Assembly: GCA_013397435.1 (NCBI GenBank)
Contig: VZRG01001991.1
Span: 62,001 to 126,000 of the forward strand
Direction: 5' to 3'
From: Erythrocercus mccallii
Taxonomy: Eukaryota > Chordata > Aves > Passeriformes > Dicruridae
Length of the DNA stretch: 64,000 nucleotides
In this document: one piece after another, positions 22,862-32,400 of the stretch
Layout: every line of letters starts with the position of its first letter
Position numbering within the stretch: the first letter of the stretch is position 1
Translations under genes and position numbers: made by a program
The notes under the pieces: model-generated
Told to the model about the DNA's origin: nothing
The model's database searches: none
The model's input: the letters and a program-made list of their open reading frames with translations, nothing else

Positions 22862-23296
22862 CTGCATTCGAGCCACGCCGCTTCCTGCCTCGGGTCTGCG
22901 GCTCCTGGGCTTGTTCTTGGGCGTCCACTAATGGCTGCAGCGAGACCCGAAGCCCTTTTTAAACCGCAAACCCCAGAAACTCACGGGGACGCGCCCGCGG
23001 CCCAACTCGGTTTCCCGCTGTGTGATGTGCTTCTCGGAGGGCTCCCGGTGCTCCCGCTCCGTTACCACAAGCCGGCGACGAGGCGTAGGACCAGCGCGAG
23101 GCGTGCAGCGGGCACGCCCCGGCCTCGCCGCTCGACCTCTGGTGCTTGACCAGCGCCGATTGCAATGGCAGGGGATGGCGGCAGAGTGTAGGAGGAGGAG
23201 ATCGTTCGCTCGGCGCTCGACTGCCCGTACTGCCGGGGCACGAGGGCGAGGCCTGGTGGAGGCGCTCGATTGGCGCGCCCGCGTGCGGGACGGAAG

Positions 23297-23425
23297 ATGG
23301 AGGCGCTGGGAGCCCCGCTGCGCACCCTGCGCGCGCTCCTGCGCGAGCTGCGCCACGCCGCTGGCCGCTCCTATCGCGACAGCCCCGCCTATCGCCACGT
23401 GCTCGCGGCCTTCCGCGCGCACCGG
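23297..23425 (+). CDS. FMC1: FMC1 coding exon 1
   Basis: 43 codons from ATG to CGG, then donor gtacgt. The Leu/Arg-rich N-terminus (TLRALLRELR) is an amphipathic helix with the LYR-family look, likely also directing mitochondrial import. Confidence 0.94.
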
Positions 23426-23711
23426 GTACGTGCAGGTTTCCCCTACCCGCCCCTCCCCGGCGAACCCCCTGGGCTCGGCGAGGCCTCGGGGCCGCCCTGA
23501 CCGCCACTGCCCGCAGGTGACCACCGAGAAGCTGTGTCGGGCCCAGCAGGAGCTGCACTTCCAGGCCGCCACCTACCTGTGCCTGCTCCGCAGCGTCCGG
23601 GAGCACGAGGCCCTGCACCGCGAGTACCACGGCAAGGGCGAGCGCTCGCCCCAGGAGGTCGCCCGGCTGGTGGGCTTTAGACTGCCTCAGCAGCCGAGAG
23701 GGAAGGGCTGA
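23297..23711 (+). CDS. FMC1: FMC1, ATP synthase (complex V) assembly factor
   Basis: CDS join(23297..23425, 23517..23711): 129 + 195 nt, 107 aa, phase 0 at the junction. The protein begins MEALGAPLRTLRALLRELR and carries the conserved block FRAHRVTTEKLCRAQQELHF followed by QAATYLCLLRS and HGKGERS. This matches vertebrate FMC1 (C7orf55), normally about 113 aa. Known: FMC1 is a small mitochondrial LYR-like protein needed for F1-ATPase assembly with ATPAF2/ATP12. The start codon is the first ATG in frame, in a CpG island with good context. The 91-bp intron has gtacgt donor and cccgcag acceptor. A poly(A) signal follows at 23744. It lies between a tRNA gene and LUC7L2, in the same order as in human. 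Confidence 0.95.
23517..23711 (+). CDS. FMC1: FMC1 coding exon 2
   Basis: 64 codons plus TGA (23709-23711), after acceptor gcccgcag. It reads VTTEKLCRAQQELHFQAATY, and its last residues are LPQQPRGKG. Confidence 0.94.
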   Translation: MTTEKLCRAQQELHFQAATYLCLLRSVREHEALHREYHGKGERSPQEVARLVGFRLPQQPRGKG

Positions 23712-23743
23712 GACAGGACTGCTGTGTTTAGTGTTTATTCTTC

Positions 23744-23749
23744 AATAAA
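23744..23749 (+). terminator. FMC1: FMC1 poly(A) signal
   Basis: AATAAA (overlapping a second copy) lies 33 bp after the FMC1 stop codon, so the 3' UTR is very short. Confidence 0.8.
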
Positions 23750-23769
23750 TAAATATCTAGAGCTACTGG

Positions 23770-25780
23770 AATGGACTGGGTTATCTAGCAGGTGTGTTTT
23801 AGCAGGTATGTCAGTTTTAGGTTATGGTGTGAAAAGCGTAACTGGAAACAAGCAACCTTCTCTTCCTTTATCAGGCTTCCCAGATGCCCATCCTATCCTT
23901 GTGAATGTGTGTTATGACGGGCATACTCACGGGTTGACAGACATGTTTGTAGTGGAAAAGCATGGTAGCCTTCACTGCTGAACTGCTTGTCTAAGGGGTT
24001 TGCAGGCAGGGGTTCATGGTTCCCCCACGTGATTCAAAAGCAGTACGTGAGAAAATTTGTCCAGTGTTTACTGAAGCATTTTGCAGCCATATTTGGTGTA
24101 TGTGGAATTTCCTACTCTCCCAAGAAAAAGGTCTCTTCTGTGGAGCATCTGTGGATTCTGGCAAGCACTGCAGTAGCACAAACATCTTCCATCTTAAACA
24201 ATTTTTTTGGTTTTTTTTCCATGACGGTGAGTGAGCAGTAGCAATTCAGAGAGATGAATTCTTAATGAGTTACATGTTTCTCAGTGTCCCTGAGAAGTCG
24301 ACTGTGCAACTACCAGCTTCCTGTGCTGCCCTCACCCACTGAATCTCAGAAAAGCTGAAGGGAATTGACTGTAGCCAGTCACATGAGGTATACAAACAGG
24401 ACTGTGTTTTCTCACTCATCTCGCAAATCTGAAACGGCAAGTTTCTTTTTATAAAACAAGGTCTTGAGTTGTTGCTGTTCATAGAAGAGTGTTGAATGGT
24501 ATGCAAGATACATGAGAAATCTATAACAAGAATGACTTTAAATGGCTAAAAATGTGAGGTTTACCTGGGGAGAATCTTGAAGCAACTCTTAAGAAAAGAG
24601 TGTGTTTGTTGGGGTTTTCTTACTGGCAGGGGAAACAAAGTGTTCTGTCAGAAAAGCGTTGCAAATGAAATTAGTTCATCTAAGTCTACTTCTTCCTTCC
24701 TCTGTATTTAAAACTTGGGGATTGTTTAATCCCCACAGTATAGTGGATAGGCACAACGGATCCTTAAACCTCGGGACATTTGGGCTGCTTAGGTAAGGCA
24801 AGGAGATGTGAACTACAAGTTTTAGGGTTCTGTTGACCAAAATTCCAGTTCGCAGGTCTTACAGTATCTCACTAGTTAAACAGTGGTGGGGTTTTTTGGA
24901 AAGCGTTGATATAATGGGTGGGAAAGGATTAACCTCTTTTCAGCTCAGTAGATCAAAGTTGTGGGATGTCACCATGCACTGAGAATGGCCGTGACACACT
25001 GCTTGTTCTGGGTTATTTAATGAAAACTGCTGCATTCTATAGTATAAATTTAAAAAAAATTAAATAATAATTTTAAAAGGTTGTCATTTGGCCAGATACA
25101 GATGCTCTTTAAAGAGTAGAAGGAACTAAAGTGTGTATGGTGTTGGTGTAAATAGTCCCTGAGTATACCAAGGTACTAAATTTCCCTGAGCATTCCAAGG
25201 TACAAAACAGACAATTCTAGCAAGCATTGATGTCTCTTCCCCTTCAATATCCCCAAAGGGATAACTAACAGAAGTAAATTTCAATTTTAAAGAAAAAGCA
25301 AAGCCAGGACATATTCTAATTAGTTGAAGGGCACTGGGTAGAGAATCTTTTCCTGAACGTGTTACAGAAGAGCATCTTCTCTGCAAGTCCTTCTGAAATA
25401 CAGGTAATTAGGGTGAGGGGGTTATTATTAGGGGAGGTTTGTGTGTTGCCTTTTTTTATTCATATGGAGCTAACCTTGAACACAACGCTTGTGGACGATT
25501 AGAACTGATCTTTGTGACGGATTTTGGGCACTAGATGGCAACACGACAGTTGACAAAGGAAGAGTCACAAAATGCAGGCGCTGGAATGGGTAAAACTTTG
25601 GGTGACATTTTTTTTTAATGGATCTTGGTGCCCTGTAAGTTGAATTATCAGCCACCCATGGCGATAGCCTCAATTTTAAGGGAGGTTCTCCAATAAGCGG
25701 GGTATTACAGTAACTTGGTTCACCATGACTGCACCCGGCACTTGAGAGAAGCGGGGGCCGTTGGAGTGTTGCTGCACGAC
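23770..25780. other. FMC1-LUC7L2 intergenic interval
   Basis: About 2 kb of AT-rich sequence without recognised gene or repeat. Candidate open frames here are short and lack splice-supported homology. It could be crossed by FMC1-LUC7L2 readthrough transcripts, which are known in human. Confidence 0.6.
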
Positions 25781-25885
25781 AGTCCAAGAGAGAACTGTCC
25801 CCAAACGGGAACGCTCCTTACGCTGCGCGGCCAGGGTCACTCGGCATCCCAGCCCCGCCCGGCCCCGCCGCTGACCTGGAGATCG

Positions 25886-25893
25886 TGACGTCA
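25886..25893. promoter_or_regulatory. LUC7L2: CRE palindrome 1
   Basis: Perfect TGACGTCA, the full CREB/ATF site, about 490 bp before the LUC7L2 ATG. Confidence 0.75.
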
Positions 25894-25917
25894 CAGCGGC
25901 CACGCGGGCTTTCCTGA

Positions 25918-26010
25918 CCAATCAGCACGCCCCAAGGGCCCAGCCCGACAGCCCAATCAGGAGCCTCGCCGCGGTGCGTCACTGGCCGAGCGGCGCAGGC
26001 CGTGGCCAAT
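25918..26010 (+). promoter_or_regulatory. LUC7L2: Three CCAAT boxes (NF-Y type)
   Basis: CCAATCAG at 25918 and 25953, and GCCAATG at 26005, are 35 and 53 bp apart start to start. Multiple evenly spaced CCAAT boxes are a hallmark of NF-Y-driven promoters. Confidence 0.7.
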
Positions 26011-26036
26011 GCGCGAGCGCCAGGGCCTGTCCGCGC

Positions 26037-26044
26037 TGACGTCA
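26037..26044. promoter_or_regulatory. LUC7L2: CRE palindrome 2
   Basis: Second perfect TGACGTCA, 151 bp after the first and 27 bp past the third CCAAT box. Confidence 0.75.
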
Positions 26045-26376
26045 AGGAGCGGATGAAGGAGCGCAGGGCGTGTGCGCGCGGGCTTCCGTTCCCGCCGACG
26101 CGCGCGCGTGGCGGGCGCGGGAGGGAGCAAGAATAAGGGAGCGTGTGGGGGCGCGAGGCGGCGGCACCGAGTCCGGCGCGAGGCGAGTTTCCCACCCCAC
26201 GTCCACTTGGGAAAGCCAGGCGGGGGCAGCGCCCTCTCCCTCCTTCCCCCCGCGCGGCGGGGGAGCGGCCCCTCCTGTGACGCGAGAGGCAGGGCCGAGC
26301 GCTCGCCGCGCCTCGGGCCCTGTAGGCCGCTGTCGGTGTGACTCGGCTGGGGCGCGCCGGCCCTCTCGCGCTCAAG

Positions 26377-26437
26377 ATGTCGGCGCAGGCCCAGATGCGC
26401 GCCATGCTGGATCAGCTCATGGGCACGTCCCGGGACG
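26377..26437 (+). CDS. LUC7L2: LUC7L2 coding exon 1
   Basis: MSAQAQMRAMLDQLMGTSRD plus the first base of Gly; donor gtaagt. ATG context ctcaagATGt sits in the CpG island. Confidence 0.95.
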
Positions 26438-29400
26438 GTAAGTGCGCCCCGGCCGTGGCGGGGCGGGGAGGAGGGGGCGGAGCCGCCGCAGCCCCGGAGG
26501 TCACGGCGGTACCGGGCGGGCCGGGCGGTGTTCGCCGTGATCAGCGGGCCCGAGGCCCTTCCCCGCACCTCCCGCGGGGCGAGGCTGCCCGGACCGTCAA
26601 CGGCGGCGTGGGGGGAGGCGGTACCCGCCTCCCCTCGCAGAGCTGCCGGCGCGGCTACTGTCTGGGTGGCCGCGCTGGCGGTCCTGCGGCTACTGGAGAT
26701 CCGCTCCTGGCGGTGTTCGCGGGGCGCAGCCTTCCCGCGTGGTCACAGTAGAAGGTCTCACAAGCTTGCGAGATTCTGATCATCGAGGAGAGGACACAGC
26801 GAACTAAAGAATCCCCCCCAAGCCAACAGCCCTTCAGTAGAGCAGGGTGCAGTTTTGTGTCGTTACACATTTGTCTGAATTCTGACCCAAACCATCGTGT
26901 CAGTCAGCAGGCGGGTATGGCTGTTGCTTTCTGAAAGGCAGTGTGGGATTTACCCAAGTGGACAAACAAACCCTAAACAGACAAGTAAAAGCTTAACATC
27001 TGGAGGCAGTCATACCCAGAGGCAGGTGTAGGGTCAGGTTTCAGATCGCTCTGCGATCACACAGTGAAGAATAGTGCTGTGTAAACCTTCGCAGTTTTTA
27101 TCGGAGTGCGTGGCGATCCACTTGAATGCCTGAACTCACCTATAAATCCAGATAGTTGTGAGGGCTGCTAGAAGGGAGCAGTTCCAGTTATGTTGTGCAG
27201 GTGTTAACTTACAAAAGTACTGCACCCGAGGATAGGCAGCAATTAGAGGTAATTTAAATGTTCTGCTTGCGGTACTCATACTCTGTACTCACTCTTGCAG
27301 ACGTGTTAGTTTGTTAAAGCTTCGTGTTGAATTAACGGTTACCTGTTTCCCCATGCACCGTGTAGGATGTGGGAAGTGGGACGTACCTTGTATGTCCTTA
27401 ATCGTCTCTTAATACTGGGCTAATGTGATATAACAGCTTCTTTTAATATAATCTGAAATTTCGAATAAATGTAACTGGTTTACGCATACTTCTTGTATCG
27501 TGAATGCTTTCTGCTGAGTTCTGAATTATTGTTCTGCAAAGATTGTCTTCCAGAGTAAGGCTGTTTAGTCAGCTGTTATTATACAGGATCTAATTTGGGG
27601 TGGTTTTGTCTTGCTCCAGAAGATTTTTCCAATACTTCCTGTTGTGGCTGTGTATGTCTGTCTGAGTGCTTGGTAAAGTAACACATTGTGCTTATGAAAC
27701 TCAAGTCTCAGTGCTGTCACCTAGATCACTGTCTCAGTGCTACCCTAAGACTACACAGAAGGGGTGGAGGAGCTGTTTCAGTTTCTGAAGGTATTTTCTG
27801 TTAGATGTGGGGAGAAGAGTGTGATTTACTTGAGCACGCTGCCCGGAAATGTTAAGTGACTAATGTCTAAACCAGGAAAAGCCATTTCAGGCTATATTTT
27901 CTCAGGCTTTATAAGAAGGCAGTTATTGTATTTCCCCCCCTCCCGCTCACCCTGTAATTCATAAGCCACATATGCTGAACTGTTCAGAAACTAACTGTCT
28001 AGAAAGGAAGCATTTAAACAAAATGGGCTGGATAGGGAAGGATAAGAAGAAAAGACCATTTGTAAAAACTGGCTTCCGCGATTGGATTGGGAATCTATAA
28101 CACCATTCTAGTTAAAACAAAAAAAAAAATAGGTGGAGCTAGAACATTATATAAACTGAATTGTACATAGGGGTTGAAAATTAACCTTTTTTTGCAGAGC
28201 TGATACTTAATAAATCCAAGGCTAGGCTCAAGGTCATTGAAATATTGCTAACCTTGAGAATAGTGAGGTTTGGGATAATTAGATGTTTTTATATTCCTAT
28301 TACCTTTGACAAATAGCTTATTTCTGTTAACATGCAAATTGCAGCTTTTCATTAGAATGTGCCGATTTTTAAATTTCTTGATAGATCAGAACTTTCATTT
28401 CATCACTTGCCCCCACTTGTCTTTGGTTTTGCTCTGCCTGGCAGCACAGTAGAGTTTAAAATAGAGCTTCTGAAAAAATAATCTTTCTTGGGCAATGTTT
28501 TTGTTTTACATTGTTCAATATTACCAAAGTGCTTTTTAGTTTTAAAATTTACAACGTCTGGTAGGGTTTTTTTTAAGAAGCCTAGAATACGAAGTCTTAA
28601 AAATCGTATATATTTTAGAAAAGGTAGATCAACTATTTGATCTCTTCAGTGGGAATAGAAAAAACTCAGAGGTGAATTTAAAACCAGTGGCCATGCCTGA
28701 ATATATGTAGGGTTTTTTGGTTTGGATTTTTTTTCTCTTTTAGGTTATGGTATCATTTGTAGAAAACATGAATATGTTCTGAAAATGGTTTTGAAAATTC
28801 CACAGTGAGATGCTCAAACATGGTTATAGGACATGAGCTGTAGGCTGTAATTTGTGGGACAATGTGCACACTCATTATAATTGGTGTCCTTAGGGCCAGA
28901 ATGGAAAAGCCTGGAAGATGTAGTGGTTGAGTGTTCTTTATGCATTTGCTGTTAAGCTCCGAGAACACCTAAAAAGCACAATTCCATTTTGGTCCCAGTG
29001 ATTCAAAAAGTACTCAGCTGTAAGAATATTAATGAAAAATAATCTGAGGAGTCTTCTCATGTCAAACAGGGCTGCCCAGCATGTGGCTATCCAGAAGTGG
29101 GTGTGCTGATCCAGGCCTGCCTCTGGCTGTGCCCTTTCCCAGAGGCCCTGTGCTTGTGGGCAGGGACAGCTGAGAGCTTCCTGACTTCTTTGGCAGCCTG
29201 CTTCCTCCCTCGGCTGAGTTTGAGCAACAGGATAGATGCACTTGCAGTCACATGGCATTGCTGTCTGGCTGGTACCTGCCAGGATGTGGGGCTCAGCAGC
29301 CTCTTGGCATCTGCTCGGCCCAGTGCCCCCTGCTCCGTGCCTGCCTTTGCTCATGTGATGAACACCTGACAGAGAGTGAAACTGAGGGGACTTGGCAGGT

Positions 29401-32400
29401 GCTTCTCAGGACTTGCCAGTGAGTTGCAGTTCTTAGAATTCATCTGGGTTATCTGAAAAGCAGTTGTGTTTGTGATGTCAATACAAATAAATGTCTGAAT
29501 GGCAGGAGTGGTTCTTTTACACACCTGGGAAAAAAAATTATTAATTATTATTTAAAAGCAAGTGAATTTTTTAAAATACATTGCATGTTACCTAGGTTAA
29601 CCTTCTCTTGCACATTTCTCTGACAAGTGGAAAGCTGAATTGGATGTGGACTGTGCCAAAATTAAAAAAAAAAAATTAAGGTGCCCTTGATTTTGATGCT
29701 AGTAAAAAGCTGGTTGTTTTTAGTAGAGACATGACTGCAGGCTGAAAAAAAATCCCTGAAATGGCATTTCAAGTATTGATAATCTGCCATACCTAGAGAG
29801 GCTTTAAATATAAATATAAATTACTGGATATATAATATGAGTTATCCAAATATTGAGAAGTAAGTAGTGCAGAAAATCAGCTGCTAATCTTATGTACTTA
29901 TATATGAATTTTTTGATTTTTTTTTTTTTACTGTTAACACTTAAACTAAAGGAGTTTTTATTCCATAGGTAAATAGTTAAAAGGTTAGTTCTAGCTAAAT
30001 TTTTTGGTGTTGACCAGAGGTGCTGGAAGTCGTCATTTAGGAGTACATGGCACATTAAAAAGTATGACTTTTATTTTTTTAAATACTGTTCTTAAACTGT
30101 AAAATTGAGTAAACTTTTTTTAATAGTACACTTAGGTAAACCCTGCTTTTGCCATCCCTGTTCTCCAGAAAACAGGAGTGAACCTTACAGATAGGATCGT
30201 AACCATAAATTGAGTCATTTGCAAATTGAGTGAAATGTTAACATTTGATATTAATGTCCCCAGGATTATTATTTTTGTGATTTGTTTTTTCCAGAATATA
30301 GTTTAAATGGGCAAAGATTGACAAATTTTCTGTAAAAGACCTGATGGGAAAGATCCATTTTATCTTGAATCAGCTTATCTTGCCCAAGTGTTTCATTTTA
30401 TACCAGGTCAGTTAAATACTCTACCTTGCTGTAGGAGTGAGTGCTGGAGTCAGCCTGAGGAATTGGTTGGAAGCAGAGGGTGAAGCAGGATCATTACTTG
30501 CGACAGTAGTGCAGACACAGCAGATCCCAATGGCCCTGGAAGCCACATATCTTGAAACTGCTAAGACTTGACTGTTGCAAAGAAATATGGTGCTAGTTTG
30601 TGTTTTCCAAATAATTGCCACCACCTCAAAATTAGACTATGGTCTGGAAATATGAAAATCTAGCAAAGTTCATGGAATCCTCTTGAGAGACAAGTAAATT
30701 CATGCATGCTTATGAGACTCACATGTGGTCATGAAAAGGTTCTCCCAAACATCCTAACAAATACTATGCTATGTGACTAGCAGAAAAATCTCTGGAGCCT
30801 TTAGACAGAAGCTGTAGGTATGAAGTGCCAGTCAGCACCTCTTTTTGCTTCACCTGCTAGCTTTTTGAGCTGAGCTGTTTGAAGTCTTTAACTCAGTTCT
30901 TCAGCTGTTACTAGCAAGCACACTTTTCTTGTTGTAGATCATCTTCTTCTGCCTTTGAAGCTTATAATACCCATTTTGCATCTATCTACATCATAACTGG
31001 TTTTCTAGGTTATGCTTCAGTTATCCTTAGTAGTGGTTAGTAATGTGTGTTTTCTGTCCTCATTGTTTGGAAGGAATTGAAGTGACACTCCTCTGCTTAT
31101 TTTAGTCATCCTGTGTTTGGTGGGGCACTTCATGTGGTAACAGAGGTGTAATCTAGAACTTGTAGCCCATTTTTTAATTTCTTTGTTTTAGTATGGGATT
31201 ATTGAAGACTTTCTGTGTACTTAACGATGGTGGAGGGTTGATGTTGGTATTTGCAGGGTTAGATAGATTTCGGTTTCCACTTTGCTTCACTCTTGGAGGT
31301 AGAAGGTGGTATGTGTGTTTAAACTTTGATAGATCGTTGTTGAGGATTTTGCAACCATTGGGTAGCTCCAGGCTGAGAGCAAGGATAGGGAGCCCAGAGC
31401 TTCTTTTGAGAGCTCTGCCTTCAAATACAGAGCAGCAGCAAAGGCAGAGAAAAATATCTCATATGCTGAATTATTCCCCAAAATGTTGAACTGAAATCAG
31501 CTCAGAAATCTGAAAGTAGTCACAACACACAAACTTCATGAAAAGGTGTTTTATTTGTCAGTCAGGAGTGATTAGGTTTTAAGGGCAATGACTCTGTTTA
31601 GTGAATTGTCTGTATTTTCTGACTTTGTTATAAAGTTCTGATAGTTTAAATCTTAAAAATGATGGGAACAATGAAGGACTTGAGGAATTATTCTCTACTT
31701 GGGATGCTGTCTAAAATGGCATTTATGAAGAAGCAAATGGGCATATTCATACCTCAAGGGAAACTATTCTGATATTTGTTCCACTTGTAATGCATTAGCT
31801 AAAGGATGGTTTCATTATATTCTGCATTCATAAAACGTTGCTTCAATTATGGTGTAAAACAGAAGAAATCCTGGTTAGAGATATGTATTATTCTAAAAGT
31901 GTTAGGATCAGGACATGTCCAGGGTTACTAACAAGAGTATCAGAATTAGCTGCCCATTCACTGTGCAGCCAGAACAGGATCTTCTGTGCCTGCATAAGCC
32001 TCAGTTAAATAATGGTGTTGGATATTGGTTAGACAGGGCTTGCTTTACGGGTGGAATTTGACACGCAGTTTTTAAATGCATACTCCACCCAGTTAGTAGT
32101 TCTCCTTGAATAAAGCTGTTAGAGTCCCTTGCCAGCATGTTGGGACATATGCTTCAAAAATTTGAGTGGAAAGTTTTCCATTTTTTTGTTGATGTATCTT
32201 AATTCAGGAAGTCAACAGCGTGAAAATGAAAATTCACTTTCTTTCCTTTGCATGGATTGCACCACTGGTTTACGATTAGCAGTTACAGTTGGATTATAGA
32301 AGGTAATTCTCATCAGTGCTTTAGGATTGTTGACAGTAATGTATTAAAGTACACGAGAATAGTAAGAGATGCTGGATCAAAGAAGTCATTATTGTAAGCA

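Larger units (their letters stand above)
22600..23720. promoter_or_regulatory. FMC1: CpG island covering tRNA-Arg and FMC1
   Basis: GC content and CpG density rise sharply relative to the AT-rich flanks, from about 22600 through FMC1 exon 2. Just before the FMC1 start are an inverted CCAAT box (ATTGG near 23268), a GATGGCGGC word near 23174 resembling a YY1 site, and cggaagATGG at the start codon, where an ETS-like GGAAG overlaps a YY1-like AAGATGG. No TATA box is at the expected position, as is usual for a housekeeping CpG promoter. Confidence 0.7.
25800..26750 (+). promoter_or_regulatory. LUC7L2: LUC7L2 CpG-island promoter
   Basis: A very GC- and CpG-rich block spans the LUC7L2 first exon and the start of intron 1. 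Within about 160 bp it carries two perfect CREs (TGACGTCA at 25886-25893 and 26037-26044) and three CCAAT boxes (25918-25922, 25953-25957, 26006-26010), all on the + strand. There is no TATA box close to the start codon. CREB/ATF and NF-Y are the known binders of these words. Occupancy is inferred. Confidence 0.8.

Noticed and set aside
22511..22876. Minus-strand open frame of 121 codons containing TPDGTRTHNPWLRR
   Set aside because: That peptide is the well-known antisense translation of a tRNA-Arg gene; the frame simply crosses the tRNA at 22775-22847.
22928..23630. Minus-strand open frames of 214 and 223 codons
   Set aside because: They are antisense shadows of FMC1 and its CpG island; GC-rich sequence has few stop codons. 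The plus-strand FMC1 exons explain the coding signal.
23022..23711. Single 229-codon plus-strand frame joining the FMC1 promoter and exon 2
   Set aside because: It is open only because of GC richness. Exon 2 is in its frame, but its upstream half has no FMC1 similarity and the spliced 107-aa FMC1 fits better.
25818..26568. Minus-strand open frames of about 200 codons at the LUC7L2 promoter
   Set aside because: CpG-island composition effect; no homology, and they overlap promoter elements and exon 1.
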